Below, piece after piece: positions 48,060 to 57,459 of a stretch of 64,000 nt of DNA (within the stretch, counting starts at the first letter, position 1; each line of letters opens with the position of its first letter). The position numbers and the translations under genes were made by a program. Location: assembly GCA_938074135.1 (NCBI GenBank), contig CALJFL010000028.1, positions 1 to 64,000 of the forward strand, read 5' to 3'. The notes under the pieces are model-generated. The model saw nothing but the letters and a program-made list of their open reading frames with translations. It searched no databases and was not told the origin of the DNA. The stretch comes from an uncultured Halieaceae bacterium. Lineage in GTDB: Bacteria > Pseudomonadota > Gammaproteobacteria > Pseudomonadales > Halieaceae.

Positions 48060-48698
48060 TCATGAGGCGGGTGTCAGCCGCAGTCGTACCACCTTGCTGG
48101 CGCTGATAAGGCTGTGACTGTCGATGACCATCGATGGCACGGCGCCAGTTCCCGGAAGCTCACGAACTTTATCCCATACATGCTCTTTTTCCAGCAGCCG
48201 GTTGGCGGTGAACTGCACCAGTTGTTCCAGCCGGTTGGCCAATGGCTCGCCCAGTAGATGGTGAGCAATGATATTGGCCTCGGTCATATCCACCGGCAGC
48301 AGCGGTCGCTGCACATGGCGGATGTGATGATCGTTCACCTCCTCCAGCAAGCGGTGGGCCAGGAAGGCCTCATCCAGTAACAAGGCCAGTCCGCCGGTTT
48401 CGGGTATATCCTCCGGTGGCTGTAGGAAATAGTCCTCGGCGATATGCAGGAATGGGGCAGCGTATTCGTGGAACCCCAGTTGCTTGCTAACAGCGGTCAC
48501 CAGACTGATGCAACCCGGCACGCTTTCGATATATTGGCTGATGAACTCGATGAGTGCTTCAGCGGGGGCTTCTTCGGGCAACTCCAGCCGGCTGCGGAGG
48601 TCGTCGATATTGGCTGCCAGACGGTTGCGAAGGGTGTGTGTGCGCTGCTCCTGGGCAATGGCCCGGGCGATGATCTCCCTGATATCCGGTGGCGCCAT
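48060..48698 (-). CDS. Conserved-looking protein of unknown function
   Basis: 212 residues from the ATG at 48698, chosen for the strong GGGAGG 5 bp upstream; an ATG 24 bp earlier is less well placed. Mostly helical and acidic, with LPEEAPAEALIEFISQYIES, GGLALLLDEAFLAHRLLEEV and DMTEANIIAHHLLGEPLANR. No signal peptide, membrane segment or known motif. It lies about 70 bp after the MATE gene start region on the same strand order (MATE ends at 48790), and could share its transcript. Confidence 0.65.
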   Translation of the reverse strand: MAPPDIREIIARAIAQEQRTHTLRNRLAANIDDLRSRLELPEEAPAEALIEFISQYIESVPGCISLVTAVSKQLGFHEYAAPFLHIAEDYFLQPPEDIPETGGLALLLDEAFLAHRLLEEVNDHHIRHVQRPLLPVDMTEANIIAHHLLGEPLANRLEQLVQFTANRLLEKEHVWDKVRELPGTGAVPSMVIDSHSLISASKVVRLRLTPAS

Positions 48699-48789
48699 GG
48701 CGCCCTCCCTGCAGGTGGCCATTCTGAAACGCGTCTAAGGAGGCTAGTACATTCCCGTCAATTCACCACCGGCCCATTGCTGAACCGGT

Positions 48790-50130
48790 TCATGAAGTAG
48801 CCACCGGCTCTCGCAACCAGCGCCCGCGCCGGTTAAAGCGATCGAAGTAGATCATCAGCGTCAACCCCCGGGCACCGTTGAACAGGGTAAAAGATAGCCA
48901 CAGCCCGTGATTGCCCATGCCCTGGGTCAGATACCAGGCAGGGAGGTAGACCGCCAGCGCACTGAATAACATGGTCAGCATCATCGGCCGTGTCTCGGCG
49001 CTGCCGATAAACACACCGTCCAGCAGGTAGCTCGGTGCCGCTATCAGGGGCAGCGCGATCAACCAACCGCTGTGCTGTGACATTATCGTACGCACAAGCG
49101 GCAGATCGGTAAGCAGGGCGAACAGGGGGTTATGCAACAACAGCAAGCCCAGGCTCATAAGGGCCGCGGCAGCAGCGCACCACAGGGCACAGCGCGCCGC
49201 CGCTGCGCGGAATCCTGGCAGGTCTTTGGCGCCGAGTGCGGAGCCCGTCAGTCCTTCGGCAGCAAAAGCAAACCCATCCATCCCGTACGATGTGAGCATC
49301 AACAACTGCAGCATGATCGCATTGGCGGCCAGAGTGTCGCTGCCCAATTTGTCCCCCATGGCGGTGAAAAATGCGAAGCTGGACAGCAGGCAGACCGTGC
49401 GTACAAACAGGTGCCGGTTACTACGCAGCAGCAGTCGATAAGCCTGCCAGGAGCCCAGTTCACGGTAGAAGTTTGGCGCCCGTCGGTGCGGCACAGAGCA
49501 GATAACACCGTAGATCGCCAGTCCAAGGCCCAGATACTCAGCGATTACCGTGGCGATGGCCGCACCGTCGCTTTGTAAGCCAAAGCCAATGATAAAGACA
49601 AAATCCAGGGCAATATTGCTGACGTTGGTCACCACAACGATAAACATTGGCCAGCGCGTATTCTGGCGGCCGATGAACCAGCCCACCACGGCATAGGTCA
49701 CCAACACCGCCGGAGCGCTGATGATGCGTATGCTGGCGTAACTGCTGGCCAGTGGTAACAGCTCCGCCTGGGGCGCCATCAGGGCGATCCCGATACCCAG
49801 CCATAATGGATGTGCCAGCCAAACTACCAGTGCCAGGGCTATGGCCAGAACCCCCGACTGGGCGAGCACCAGCAGTGAACCATCGCTATCCCCTGCCCCC
49901 TCGGCTCTGGCCACCAACCCGGTTGTTCCCATCCTCAGAAAGTTGAAGCCCCAGTACAGAAAAGACAGGATGGCACCCCCAATCGCTACCGCACCGAGAT
50001 AGGTCGTGGTGCCCAGATGGCCGAGGATAGCCGCATCCACCAGGCCCAGCAGGGGTATGGAAATATTGGACAGAATTGCCGGCCAGGCAATCCCCCATAT
50101 CTTGTGGTCTAGCGGTGTCAGCTTGGACAG
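48790..50130 (-). CDS. MATE-family multidrug/DinF-like efflux transporter, probable CTG start
   Basis: About 446 residues and twelve membrane segments. The first GTG (50040) would begin at VDAAILGHLG, in the middle of the conserved first helix. The open frame continues upstream through H-K-I-W-G-I-A-W-P-A-I-L-S-N-I-S-I-P-L-L-G-L, which matches the DinF/MATE N-terminus. No ATG, GTG or TTG exists before the stop at about 50169. A CTG at 50130-50128, 9 bp from AGGAG (50144-50140), is the best candidate. The family exports drugs or organic cations by Na+ or H+ antiport; substrate unknown. Confidence 0.85.
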   Translation of the reverse strand: MSKLTPLDHKIWGIAWPAILSNISIPLLGLVDAAILGHLGTTTYLGAVAIGGAILSFLYWGFNFLRMGTTGLVARAEGAGDSDGSLLVLAQSGVLAIALALVVWLAHPLWLGIGIALMAPQAELLPLASSYASIRIISAPAVLVTYAVVGWFIGRQNTRWPMFIVVVTNVSNIALDFVFIIGFGLQSDGAAIATVIAEYLGLGLAIYGVICSVPHRRAPNFYRELGSWQAYRLLLRSNRHLFVRTVCLLSSFAFFTAMGDKLGSDTLAANAIMLQLLMLTSYGMDGFAFAAEGLTGSALGAKDLPGFRAAAARCALWCAAAAALMSLGLLLLHNPLFALLTDLPLVRTIMSQHSGWLIALPLIAAPSYLLDGVFIGSAETRPMMLTMLFSALAVYLPAWYLTQGMGNHGLWLSFTLFNGARGLTLMIYFDRFNRRGRWLREPVATS

Positions 50131-50437
50131 AGCTGGGTACTCCTGGCGAGATTGGTGAAATTTCGGTCAATACCGTCGGGCAAATGTCCACCAAATCAGT
50201 ATCTTAGTATTTTTTGTGAGTAAGTTTCGCTATAATTCGCGGCGCTTTGCGGCAGCCATCGGAAGTTTGAGGTTGCGCAGAGCTTTAATAGTTGACTCAT
50301 TCCGTCGATGAAAGGGAGCCACCGCGTGAGAAATTATTGCGGCCGGGCACCCTCGACGACCCCGCGCCCCGGGTGAAGCCCGGTAGCAATGCAGGTCCGT
50401 TACGGTAGTCGATCAACTGGGGGAAATTCTGACTTAT
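50131..50437. promoter_or_regulatory. Upstream region of the cytochrome oxidase operon
   Basis: About 300 bp without a gene. TATAAT at 50231-50236 is a likely -10 element for the cox operon; no good -35 sits 17 bp upstream, which suggests an activator. A CCGGG-TGAAG-CCCGG hairpin (50369-50383) lies in the probable leader. Confidence 0.4.
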
Positions 50438-50452
50438 ATGGAGACACGGGAA

Positions 50453-51607
50453 ATGTGTTGTGAAGCGAAGCGGCTGGCGAAGCTGGCGCTCGGTCCTGTG
50501 CTGATACTGCTTGGTTTGATAAGTGCTGGTGCCCGAGCGGCTGGTGACAAGGTTAACGAGATTAACATGTCGCCGGGCGTAACTGCGGTGGGCAAAGATA
50601 TTTTTGACCTGCACATGATCATCTTCTGGATCTGCGTAATTATTGGTGCTTTGGTATTCGGGGTGATGTTCTACTCGATTTATTACCATCGCAAGTCGCG
50701 GGGTGTAACCCCTGCTACCTTCCACGAGAGCACCAAGGTAGAGATCGCCTGGACCGTGGTCCCGTTCTTTATTCTCATTGGTATGGCGGTGCCCGCCACG
50801 TCCACCCTGCTGGATATCTACAATACCGATGACGCCGAGATGGATATTTTGATCACCGGCTACCAATGGAAGTGGAAATACGAATACCTGAATGAAGAAG
50901 GCGAGAACGTCACCTTCTTCAGCAACCTGCGGACACCGCAGAGCGAAATCTACAACACCGAACAAAAAGGCGAGCACTACCTGCTGGAAGTTGATGAGCC
51001 GGTGGTTATTCCTGTCGACACCAAGGTACGGTTTCTTATTACTGCCAATGATGTGATTCATTCCTGGTGGGTGCCTGAGCTGGCGGTCAAGAGAGACGCA
51101 ATCCCCGGGTTCATTAATGAAACCTGGACCCTGGCCACCGAAGAAGGCATCTATCGGGGTCAGTGTGCAGAGCTTTGCGGCAAAGACCACGGCTTCATGC
51201 CAATTGTGGTCCATGTGGTGAGCAAGGAAGAATATGGCGAGTGGCTGACCTCCAAGCAGACCGAGGCCGCTGAGGTTAAGGCATTGATGGCTCAGACCTT
51301 TACCCTCGACCAGCTGATGGAGCGCGGCAAGGCGGTTTATGATCGATCTTGTCTTGCCTGTCACGGTAGCAAGGGCGAGGGCGGCGTTGGCACAGCCATC
51401 GCCGGCAGTGCAGTTGCCACTGGCGAACTCGCCGGCCACCTGGAAATTGGCGTCAACGGCGTGCCTGGTACCGCCATGCAGGCATTTGGCGGACAGATGA
51501 ACGATGTGGATATGGCAGCTGTTATCACTTACCAGCGAAATGCGTTTGGCAACAATATGGGCGACATGGTGCAGCCCATTGATGTGTTCAACCACAAAAA
51601 AGGCTAA
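50453..51607 (+). CDS. coxB: Cytochrome c oxidase subunit II with C-terminal cytochrome c domain
   Basis: 384 residues from the ATG at 50453, which has GGAG 9 bp upstream; an ATG at 50438 is the alternative. Signal-like N-terminus, two membrane helices (about 45-70 and 90-110), then the CuA cupredoxin domain with DVIHSWWVPE near 200 and the CuA ligands in QCAELCGKDHGFM near 238. A mono-haem c domain follows (CLACHGSKGEG near 300). It accepts electrons from cytochrome c and passes them to subunit I. A caa3-type arrangement. Confidence 0.95.
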   Translation: MCCEAKRLAKLALGPVLILLGLISAGARAAGDKVNEINMSPGVTAVGKDIFDLHMIIFWICVIIGALVFGVMFYSIYYHRKSRGVTPATFHESTKVEIAWTVVPFFILIGMAVPATSTLLDIYNTDDAEMDILITGYQWKWKYEYLNEEGENVTFFSNLRTPQSEIYNTEQKGEHYLLEVDEPVVIPVDTKVRFLITANDVIHSWWVPELAVKRDAIPGFINETWTLATEEGIYRGQCAELCGKDHGFMPIVVHVVSKEEYGEWLTSKQTEAAEVKALMAQTFTLDQLMERGKAVYDRSCLACHGSKGEGGVGTAIAGSAVATGELAGHLEIGVNGVPGTAMQAFGGQMNDVDMAAVITYQRNAFGNNMGDMVQPIDVFNHKKG

Positions 51608-51623
51608 TTTGGAGGAGTAGACG

Positions 51624-53186
51624 ATGGGAGATCATCACCATGGCCCCGCCAAGGGCCTGACCCGGTGGCTTTTTACCACCAACCATAAAGATATCGGAAC
51701 CATGTACCTGTGGTTCTCTTTTGCCATGTTCATTCTGGGCGGCTCTTTTGCGATGATTATTCGCGCCGAGCTGTTCCAGCCGGGCATGCAGCTGGTTGAG
51801 CCGGCATTTTTCAACCAGATGACGACCCTGCACGGGTTAATCATGGTATTCGGGGCGATCATGCCCTCGTTTGTTGGCCTCGCTAACTGGATGATACCGA
51901 TGATGATCGGCGCGCCGGATATGGCCCTGCCGCGAATGAATAATTGGAGTTTCTGGATCCTGCCGCCGACTTTCCTGTTGCTGGCATCGACATTATTCAT
52001 GGAGGGCGGTGCACCCGCATTCGGCTGGACATTCTACGCGCCACTGTCGACTACTTATGCACCTCCGTCGGTGACATTTTTCATCTTCTCAGTACACGTT
52101 CTGGGGATATCGTCGATCATGGGCTCGATCAATATCATCGCCACGGTGATGAATATGCGGGCGCCTGGTATGACTTACATGAAGATGCCGCTGTTCGTCT
52201 GGACCTGGTTGATTACCGCCTTCTTGCTGGTCGCTGTTATGCCGGTGTTAGCCGGAGCGGTGACGATGATGCTGATGGATGTCCACTTTGGCACCAGTTT
52301 CTTCTCCGCCGCAGGTGGGGGTGACCCGGTATTGTTCCAGCATATTTTCTGGTTCTTTGGTCATCCCGAGGTCTATATCATCATTCTGCCGGCATTCGGC
52401 GTGGTCTCGCAGATCATTCCGACATTCTCGCGCAAGCCGCTGTTTGGCTATGACTCGATGGTGTACGCGACGGCCTCGATTGCCTTCCTGTCCTTTATTG
52501 TCTGGGCGCACCACATGTACACCGTGGGTATGCCTGTGGCAGGTGAGCTTTTCTTCATGTATGCAACCATGCTGATTGCAGTGCCCACGGGCGTGAAGGT
52601 CTTCAACTGGATCAGCACCATGTGGCGCGGTGCCCTCACCTTCGAGACGCCAATGCTGTTCTGTCTCGGTTTCCTGGTGCTGTTTACCATCGGTGGCTTC
52701 ACCGGGCTGATGCTGTCCATCGCACCCGCTGACTTCCAGTACCACGATAGCTACTTCGTTGTGGCGCACTTTCACTACGTGATGGTAGCCGGGGCGGTCT
52801 TCAGCATGACGGCTGCGGTATATTACTGGCTGCCCAAGTGGTGTGGCCGTATGTACAACGAGAGCATGGGCAAGACTCATTTCTGGATTTCATTTATAGG
52901 GTTCAATCTTGCTTTCTTCCCGCAGCACTTTGTTGGATTGGCAGGTATGCCCCGTCGGATTCCGGATTACGCGCTGCAGTTTACTGACTTCAATATGATG
53001 TCCAGTATCGGCGCTTTCATCTACGGTGCCTCGCAGATTCTGTTCCTTTACAACGTAATCGCGACCATTGTTTCCGGTAAGCCCACCAGTGACGAGAAAA
53101 CCTGGGAAGGTGCTGAAGGCCTGGAGTGGACTATTGCAACGCCAGCGCCCTACCATACCTTTGAAACACCACCAGCAGTGAGGTAG
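51624..53186 (+). CDS. coxA: Cytochrome c oxidase subunit I
   Basis: 520 residues, twelve membrane helices. TTNHKDIGTMYLWFSFAMFI at the start, the haem/CuB ligands in FWFFGHPEVYIIILPAFG with the cross-linked His-Tyr pair, VWAHHMYTVGM, and the final haem ligands in YFVVAHFHYVMVAGAVF. It is an A-type haem-copper oxidase that reduces O2 and pumps protons. 16 bp after coxB with GGAGGAG before the start. Confidence 0.97.
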   Translation: MGDHHHGPAKGLTRWLFTTNHKDIGTMYLWFSFAMFILGGSFAMIIRAELFQPGMQLVEPAFFNQMTTLHGLIMVFGAIMPSFVGLANWMIPMMIGAPDMALPRMNNWSFWILPPTFLLLASTLFMEGGAPAFGWTFYAPLSTTYAPPSVTFFIFSVHVLGISSIMGSINIIATVMNMRAPGMTYMKMPLFVWTWLITAFLLVAVMPVLAGAVTMMLMDVHFGTSFFSAAGGGDPVLFQHIFWFFGHPEVYIIILPAFGVVSQIIPTFSRKPLFGYDSMVYATASIAFLSFIVWAHHMYTVGMPVAGELFFMYATMLIAVPTGVKVFNWISTMWRGALTFETPMLFCLGFLVLFTIGGFTGLMLSIAPADFQYHDSYFVVAHFHYVMVAGAVFSMTAAVYYWLPKWCGRMYNESMGKTHFWISFIGFNLAFFPQHFVGLAGMPRRIPDYALQFTDFNMMSSIGAFIYGASQILFLYNVIATIVSGKPTSDEKTWEGAEGLEWTIATPAPYHTFETPPAVR

Positions 53187-53197
53187 GAGCGTCACTC

Positions 53198-53758
53198 ATG
53201 TTGGCAATGAGCAAGAACCCAGTCATCGACACCGTGGCCAAGCTGGTCGTGGTGGCGGTGGCAATGTTTGCTTTTGTCTTCGTGGTGATGGTGCCTTTAT
53301 ATAATGTCTTGTGTGATGCGCTGGGCATCAACGGTAAAACCAGTGGTCAGGCCTACACGGCGGTGCAAGCCGGTGTTGACGAGACTCGAGAGATTACTGT
53401 CCAGTTTGTGGCGACCAACAATGAAGGGATGCCCTGGGATTTCAAACCCAGCGTGACTGTCATGAAGGTTAACCCTGGGGCTGCCAACGACACTGTATTC
53501 CTGGCCCGCAACCCGTTGCCCCAGGATATGGTGGCACAGGCAATACCCAGCGTGTCGCCCGCGCGTGCAGCGGAGTACTTTCATAAAACAGAGTGCTTTT
53601 GTTTCAATCAACAGCCTTTGGCCGGTGAAACAGCAACCGAGATGCCACTGCAGTTTATTATTGACCGCGATTTACCGCGGGACATCAGGACAATCACCCT
53701 GTCCTATACGATTTTTGATATAACAGAGATGGCGGGCGGTGCGGTAGCTGCTCGCTGA
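53198..53758 (+). CDS. ctaG: Cytochrome c oxidase assembly protein CtaG/Cox11
   Basis: 186 residues with one N-terminal membrane anchor (about 13-35) and a periplasmic domain holding the copper-binding motif KTECFCFNQQPL near 128. Cox11 delivers copper to the CuB site of subunit I. Directly follows coxA. Confidence 0.95.
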   Translation: MLAMSKNPVIDTVAKLVVVAVAMFAFVFVVMVPLYNVLCDALGINGKTSGQAYTAVQAGVDETREITVQFVATNNEGMPWDFKPSVTVMKVNPGAANDTVFLARNPLPQDMVAQAIPSVSPARAAEYFHKTECFCFNQQPLAGETATEMPLQFIIDRDLPRDIRTITLSYTIFDITEMAGGAVAAR

Positions 53759-53759
53759 C

Positions 53760-53783
53760 ACGCGGGGCCAGGGGGGCCCGCGT
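53760..53783 (+). other. Hairpin between ctaG and coxC
   Basis: ACGCGGG at 53760-53766 and CCCGCGT at 53777-53783 form a 7-bp GC-rich stem with no T-run. It probably stabilises or processes the operon mRNA rather than terminating it. Confidence 0.45.
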
Positions 53784-53803
53784 GCGAAAACGGAGAAAAA
53801 AAC

Positions 53804-54778
53804 ATGTCAACCCAAGCACCTGCAGAGTACGAAAAGTATCACGTACCCGACAATAGCAAGCTTGCTATATGTGCCACGATCGGCCTGATCACCAGCATAT
53901 TCGGCGCCGCCAGCGTGATGAACGATATGACGTTTGGTGAGCCGGGGGTAGAGACAAATTCCTGGACGATACTGCTGTTTGGCCTGTTCTTTTTTGTTGC
54001 CACCCTGTTCAGCTGGTTCCGCCTAACAATCAAGGAAAACATGGCTGGCATGAACAGTGCACAGCTGAAAAAGTCCTATGTGCTGGGTATGTTCTGGTTC
54101 ATCTTCTCAGAAGTGATGTTCTTCTTTGCATTCTTTGGCGCGCTTTTTTATATCCGTACCCTGGTTGGCCCCTGGCTGGCCGGCGAAGGAGAAGGCGGCA
54201 GAATGAATGGCCTGCTCTGGGAGGGTTTTGAATACAACTGGCCGATGGCGCTCACCCCGCAGGAAGCTGTTGGTGGAGTCGGTAACCAGGTCATCGCCAA
54301 TAATGGCACCTTCCAGAGCGCTGAAAAGACGATGGCATTCGGTGAAGCGTCTGCCTGGTACATGTGGCTGCCCCTGTGGAATACCATCATCCTGCTGACC
54401 TCAAGTGTTACGGTCCATATCGCACATATGGGCTTGCTGGACGGCAACAAAAAGAAGTTCAACATCTGGCTGGGCCTGTCGGTACTGCTGGGGATCATCT
54501 TTGTTTTCGTGCAGGCCTTTGAGTACTACGAAGCGTATGCTCACTTCGGTTTGACCCTGAACTCAGGGATCTATGGCTCTACCTTCTTCATGCTGACCGG
54601 CTTCCACGGTTTCCATGTATTGATGGGTATGACGATGCTGCTTATCCAGTGGTTGCGCTCAGTGCGTGGAGGCCACTTCACCGCCGATGACCACTTCGGC
54701 TTTGAGGCGGCAAGCTGGTATTGGCACTTTGTTGATGTGGTTTGGGTATTCCTGTTCCTGTTTGTCTACATCTTGTAG
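53804..54778 (+). CDS. coxC: Cytochrome c oxidase subunit III
   Basis: 324 residues, seven membrane helices. Typical blocks: FWFIFSEVMFFFAFFGALFY, LNSGIYGSTFFMLTGFHGFH and the C-terminal EAASWYWHFVDVVWVFLFLF. It supports stability and proton entry of the oxidase. A ~60-residue insertion relative to minimal subunits (around GEGEGGRMNG to GNQVIANNG) is common in the Pseudomonas-type subunit. Confidence 0.96.
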   Translation: MSTQAPAEYEKYHVPDNSKLAICATIGLITSIFGAASVMNDMTFGEPGVETNSWTILLFGLFFFVATLFSWFRLTIKENMAGMNSAQLKKSYVLGMFWFIFSEVMFFFAFFGALFYIRTLVGPWLAGEGEGGRMNGLLWEGFEYNWPMALTPQEAVGGVGNQVIANNGTFQSAEKTMAFGEASAWYMWLPLWNTIILLTSSVTVHIAHMGLLDGNKKKFNIWLGLSVLLGIIFVFVQAFEYYEAYAHFGLTLNSGIYGSTFFMLTGFHGFHVLMGMTMLLIQWLRSVRGGHFTADDHFGFEAASWYWHFVDVVWVFLFLFVYIL

Positions 54779-54797
54779 GCAAACGTTGAGCTGAGTG

Positions 54798-55043
54798 TCA
54801 CTTGCTGGTGGTGGTGCTGGCTCTCGGGCCGCCATCCCAGGGGTTGCTGTGACCCAGTTGGCCGCTGGCTACACCGTAGATGATGACAAACATCAGCCCT
54901 ATAGCGAGGCTGAGCCTCACGCCGAGTGAGTGAAACAGCCGCCGCTTGCGCTTATCACCCTGGTCAGTCATCAGGTAGTAAAATCCGCTTCCCAGGCTGG
55001 CCACCAGCGCGAGAAGAAACACAACGATCAGGATTTTAAGCAA
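54798..55043 (-). CDS. DUF2909 twin-transmembrane protein
   Basis: 81 residues from the TTG at 55043, which has GGAG 7 bp upstream and matches the family start (LLKILIVVFLLALVASLGSG); a GTG 39 bp earlier is less likely. Two membrane helices (about 2-22 and 42-62) flank a basic loop (DQGDKRKRRL). Genes of this family lie opposite coxC and surf1 in Pseudomonas-type cox loci; the role in oxidase assembly is inferred from that linkage. Confidence 0.82.
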   Translation of the reverse strand: MLKILIVVFLLALVASLGSGFYYLMTDQGDKRKRRLFHSLGVRLSLAIGLMFVIIYGVASGQLGHSNPWDGGPRASTTTSK

Positions 55044-55127
55044 GGGTCTACTCCAATTGTATGGCGCTTCAGTATAAACCACCGGTAGCCCAGCGGGTTA
55101 CGTTGTCGGGAAGGCGAACGGATTAAG

Positions 55128-55895
55128 ATGAGCTCACCGCAACTGCATCTGGATCTCGAGTGGCGTACCACCCTGTTTACCGCCCTACTCCTGCCGCTGT
55201 TGATCTACCTGGGTTTCTGGCAACTGCAGCGGGCCGACGAGAAGGCCCTGTTGGCTACCAGCTTTGCCGAGCGACAGGCGTCGGCTCCCGTTCTGCTCAG
55301 TGCAGACCTGGCGGGGCAGACGGATGGCCTGGCTTACCTGCCTGTGCGTATACGCGGTAAGTTTGTGCCCGGTAAAGACATACTGCTCGATAACCGGCTA
55401 CAGCGTGGCCAGTTTGGTTACGAGGTGGTGTCCCCGGTGTTGTTGTCTTCCGGGGATGACGTGGTATTGGTTAACCGGGGCTGGATAGCCGGCGATTCTG
55501 CGCGCCGCTCATTGCCCTCTGCATCGGTGCCGAGTGAGCCGATTGATGTTACGGGGCACCTGTATATTGCCCCGGGAGAGCCGTACTTGCTGGCCGAGCA
55601 GTCCTTCGCGGGGCCATGGCCGAAGGTGCTTCAGGCCCTGGAGATGGAGAAACTGCGCCCGGTGATAGAGCGGGCAGTCAGCGGCAGCAGCATGTTTCCA
55701 CATCTGGTGAGGCTCGATAGTGGGCAGGCCGGAGCGTTGCAAGTGGACTGGCAAGTCATCAACGTCAGCCCGCAGAAGCATCGTGGCTATGCGGTACAGT
55801 GGTTTTGCATGGCAGCTGCACTGGCCATTCTTTTTGTGCTGCGCAGCAGTAATGTTTGGCAGTACCTGACGGGAAAAGTACGGAACCGGGATTAA
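55128..55895 (+). CDS. SURF1 family cytochrome oxidase biogenesis protein
   Basis: 255 residues: a membrane helix near each end (about 12-32 and 222-242) and a periplasmic domain between. Family motifs LLIYLGFWQLQRADEKALL near the start, NRLQRGQFGYEVVSPV, VLVNRGWIAG near 112 and the C-terminal HRGYAVQWFCMAAAL. SURF1 helps supply haem a to subunit I. The next gene begins immediately after its stop. Confidence 0.92.
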   Translation: MSSPQLHLDLEWRTTLFTALLLPLLIYLGFWQLQRADEKALLATSFAERQASAPVLLSADLAGQTDGLAYLPVRIRGKFVPGKDILLDNRLQRGQFGYEVVSPVLLSSGDDVVLVNRGWIAGDSARRSLPSASVPSEPIDVTGHLYIAPGEPYLLAEQSFAGPWPKVLQALEMEKLRPVIERAVSGSSMFPHLVRLDSGQAGALQVDWQVINVSPQKHRGYAVQWFCMAAALAILFVLRSSNVWQYLTGKVRNRD

Positions 55896-56552
55896 ATGGA
55901 AAGCACAGCCCACAACAATAACCGCCTTGTGATACTGCTTATTGCGGGCATACCCCTGACGATGATACTTGCAGCCAGTTGGCTGTGGTTTTTCGTAATG
56001 CGTGGCGACCTTGACCTTGTCGGTATGCTGGGCACTGCCAACCGTGGCAGCCTGGTGCAACCTCCGCGTCAGTTTGCCGACCTGCAATTACTTGATGATG
56101 GCGGGCATGCTTTTGTTTACAACGATGTGGAACCTCGGTGGATGCTGGTGGTTGCCAATCCGGCGAAGAGCTGTGATCAGGACTGCGAGCACAACCTGTA
56201 CCTGACGCGCCAGATTCATGTCGCCATGGGCAAGGAGTTTTCGAGGATCCGGCGACTCTACGTCGGTGGCGGTTCGCCCGCAGATACTGAATTGGCCGTT
56301 AACAAGCTGTCTGACGAGGCTCCCCTGCCAGACACGTTTGCCGACTATCTTGAGACAGGCCACCGCGGTTTGATCCCGCTGCACGCATCGGCGGCGGATG
56401 TAGCTGGCGCCTTCCCCGAGCAGCAATCGGACCCGAGCGTGTGGTATCTTGCTGATCCTGCCGGCTGGGTGATGATGACCTACAATTCTGAAGTGTCCTA
56501 CAAAGACGTGATTTCCGACCTCAAATTTTTGCTGAAGAACTCCAGTGACTAG
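55896..56552 (+). CDS. Cox-locus membrane-anchored protein (PA0111-like)
   Basis: 218 residues, one N-terminal membrane helix (about 11-33) and a periplasmic thioredoxin-like domain. [20 protein letters not shown] near 90 keeps a Cys-x3-Cys pair as in SCO proteins, but the rest is divergent. A gene of this type always lies beside surf1 and the haem genes in Pseudomonas. It probably helps oxidase assembly. In Pseudomonas the next gene is ctaA; here ctaB follows at once, overlapping by 8 bp. Confidence 0.75.
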   Translation: MESTAHNNNRLVILLIAGIPLTMILAASWLWFFVMRGDLDLVGMLGTANRGSLVQPPRQFADLQLLDDGGHAFVYNDVEPRWMLVVANPAKSCDQDCEHNLYLTRQIHVAMGKEFSRIRRLYVGGGSPADTELAVNKLSDEAPLPDTFADYLETGHRGLIPLHASAADVAGAFPEQQSDPSVWYLADPAGWVMMTYNSEVSYKDVISDLKFLLKNSSD

Positions 56553-57459
56553 CGGCTCTGCGACAACCAGCGAAGCGCTGGAGCGTGCCACCTGGCGTGA
56601 TTACAAGGAGCTGACCAAGCCCAATGTCGTCGCGCTGATGATCCTGACGTCTGCCATCGGCATGTTTATGGCGGTTCCGGGAATGGTGCCGCTTAACGCA
56701 CTGATCCTCGGCAATCTTGGCATTGCGCTGTGCGCCGGTGCTGCCGCCGCCGTCAATCACCTGGTTGACCAGCGTGTCGATCAGCGTATGGCCAGGACAC
56801 GTAATCGTCCGGTGGCGCAGGGTCGCGTGGGTACCCAGGAGGCGGTGGTCTTCGCCCTGATACTGGGTGGGCTTGGCATGGCGATACTGCTGATCTGGGT
56901 AAATGCGCTAACAGCCTGGCTGACTCTGGCATCTCTGGTGGGCTACGCCTTTGTCTACACCATGTTCCTGAAGCGGGCCACGCCGCAGAATATCGTGATT
57001 GGCGGCTTGGCTGGTGCGGCCCCTCCCCTGCTTGGCTGGGTCGCCGTGACTGGTGAAATTCACGGCCACGCCCTGCTGCTGGTGTTGATAATCTTTGCCT
57101 GGACACCGCCTCACTTCTGGGCCCTGGCGATCCATCGCAAAGAAGAGTATGCCGCGGTCGATATACCCATGCTGCCGGTTACGCACGGTGAGGCCTTTAC
57201 CAAATTACATATATTGCTCTATACGATCATTATGGTGCTGATCACCCTGCTGCCGTTTGCTACCCGTCTTAGCGGCCCTCTTTATCTGCTGGGCGCTCTG
57301 GTGCTTGGCGGCGGCTTTATGTACTGGGCGATTGAATTGTTGCGTAACCGCAATCCCAATGCGCCGATGGAGACATTCAAGTTTTCCATCACCTATCTCA
57401 TGGCGCTGTTCGTGGTCATGCTGGTGGACCATTACCTCTTTCCTGTGGCATCCCTGTAA
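56545..57459 (+). CDS. ctaB: Protoheme IX farnesyltransferase (haem O synthase)
   Basis: 304 residues, GTG start overlapping the previous gene. UbiA-type prenyltransferase with nine membrane helices. Conserved: [20 protein letters not shown], the acidic motif [20 protein letters not shown] (first Asp-rich loop) and the second loop [19 protein letters not shown]. It converts haem b to haem o, the precursor of haem a. Also called cyoE. Confidence 0.96.
   Translation: MTSGSATTSEALERATWRDYKELTKPNVVALMILTSAIGMFMAVPGMVPLNALILGNLGIALCAGAAAAVNHLVDQRVDQRMARTRNRPVAQGRVGTQEAVVFALILGGLGMAILLIWVNALTAWLTLASLVGYAFVYTMFLKRATPQNIVIGGLAGAAPPLLGWVAVTGEIHGHALLLVLIIFAWTPPHFWALAIHRKEEYAAVDIPMLPVTHGEAFTKLHILLYTIIMVLITLLPFATRLSGPLYLLGALVLGGGFMYWAIELLRNRNPNAPMETFKFSITYLMALFVVMLVDHYLFPVASL

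Noticed and set aside
50297..51595. 432-codon open frame antisense to coxB
   Set aside because: The plus-strand frame encodes an unmistakable subunit II with CuA and haem motifs; the antisense frame has no motif or RBS.
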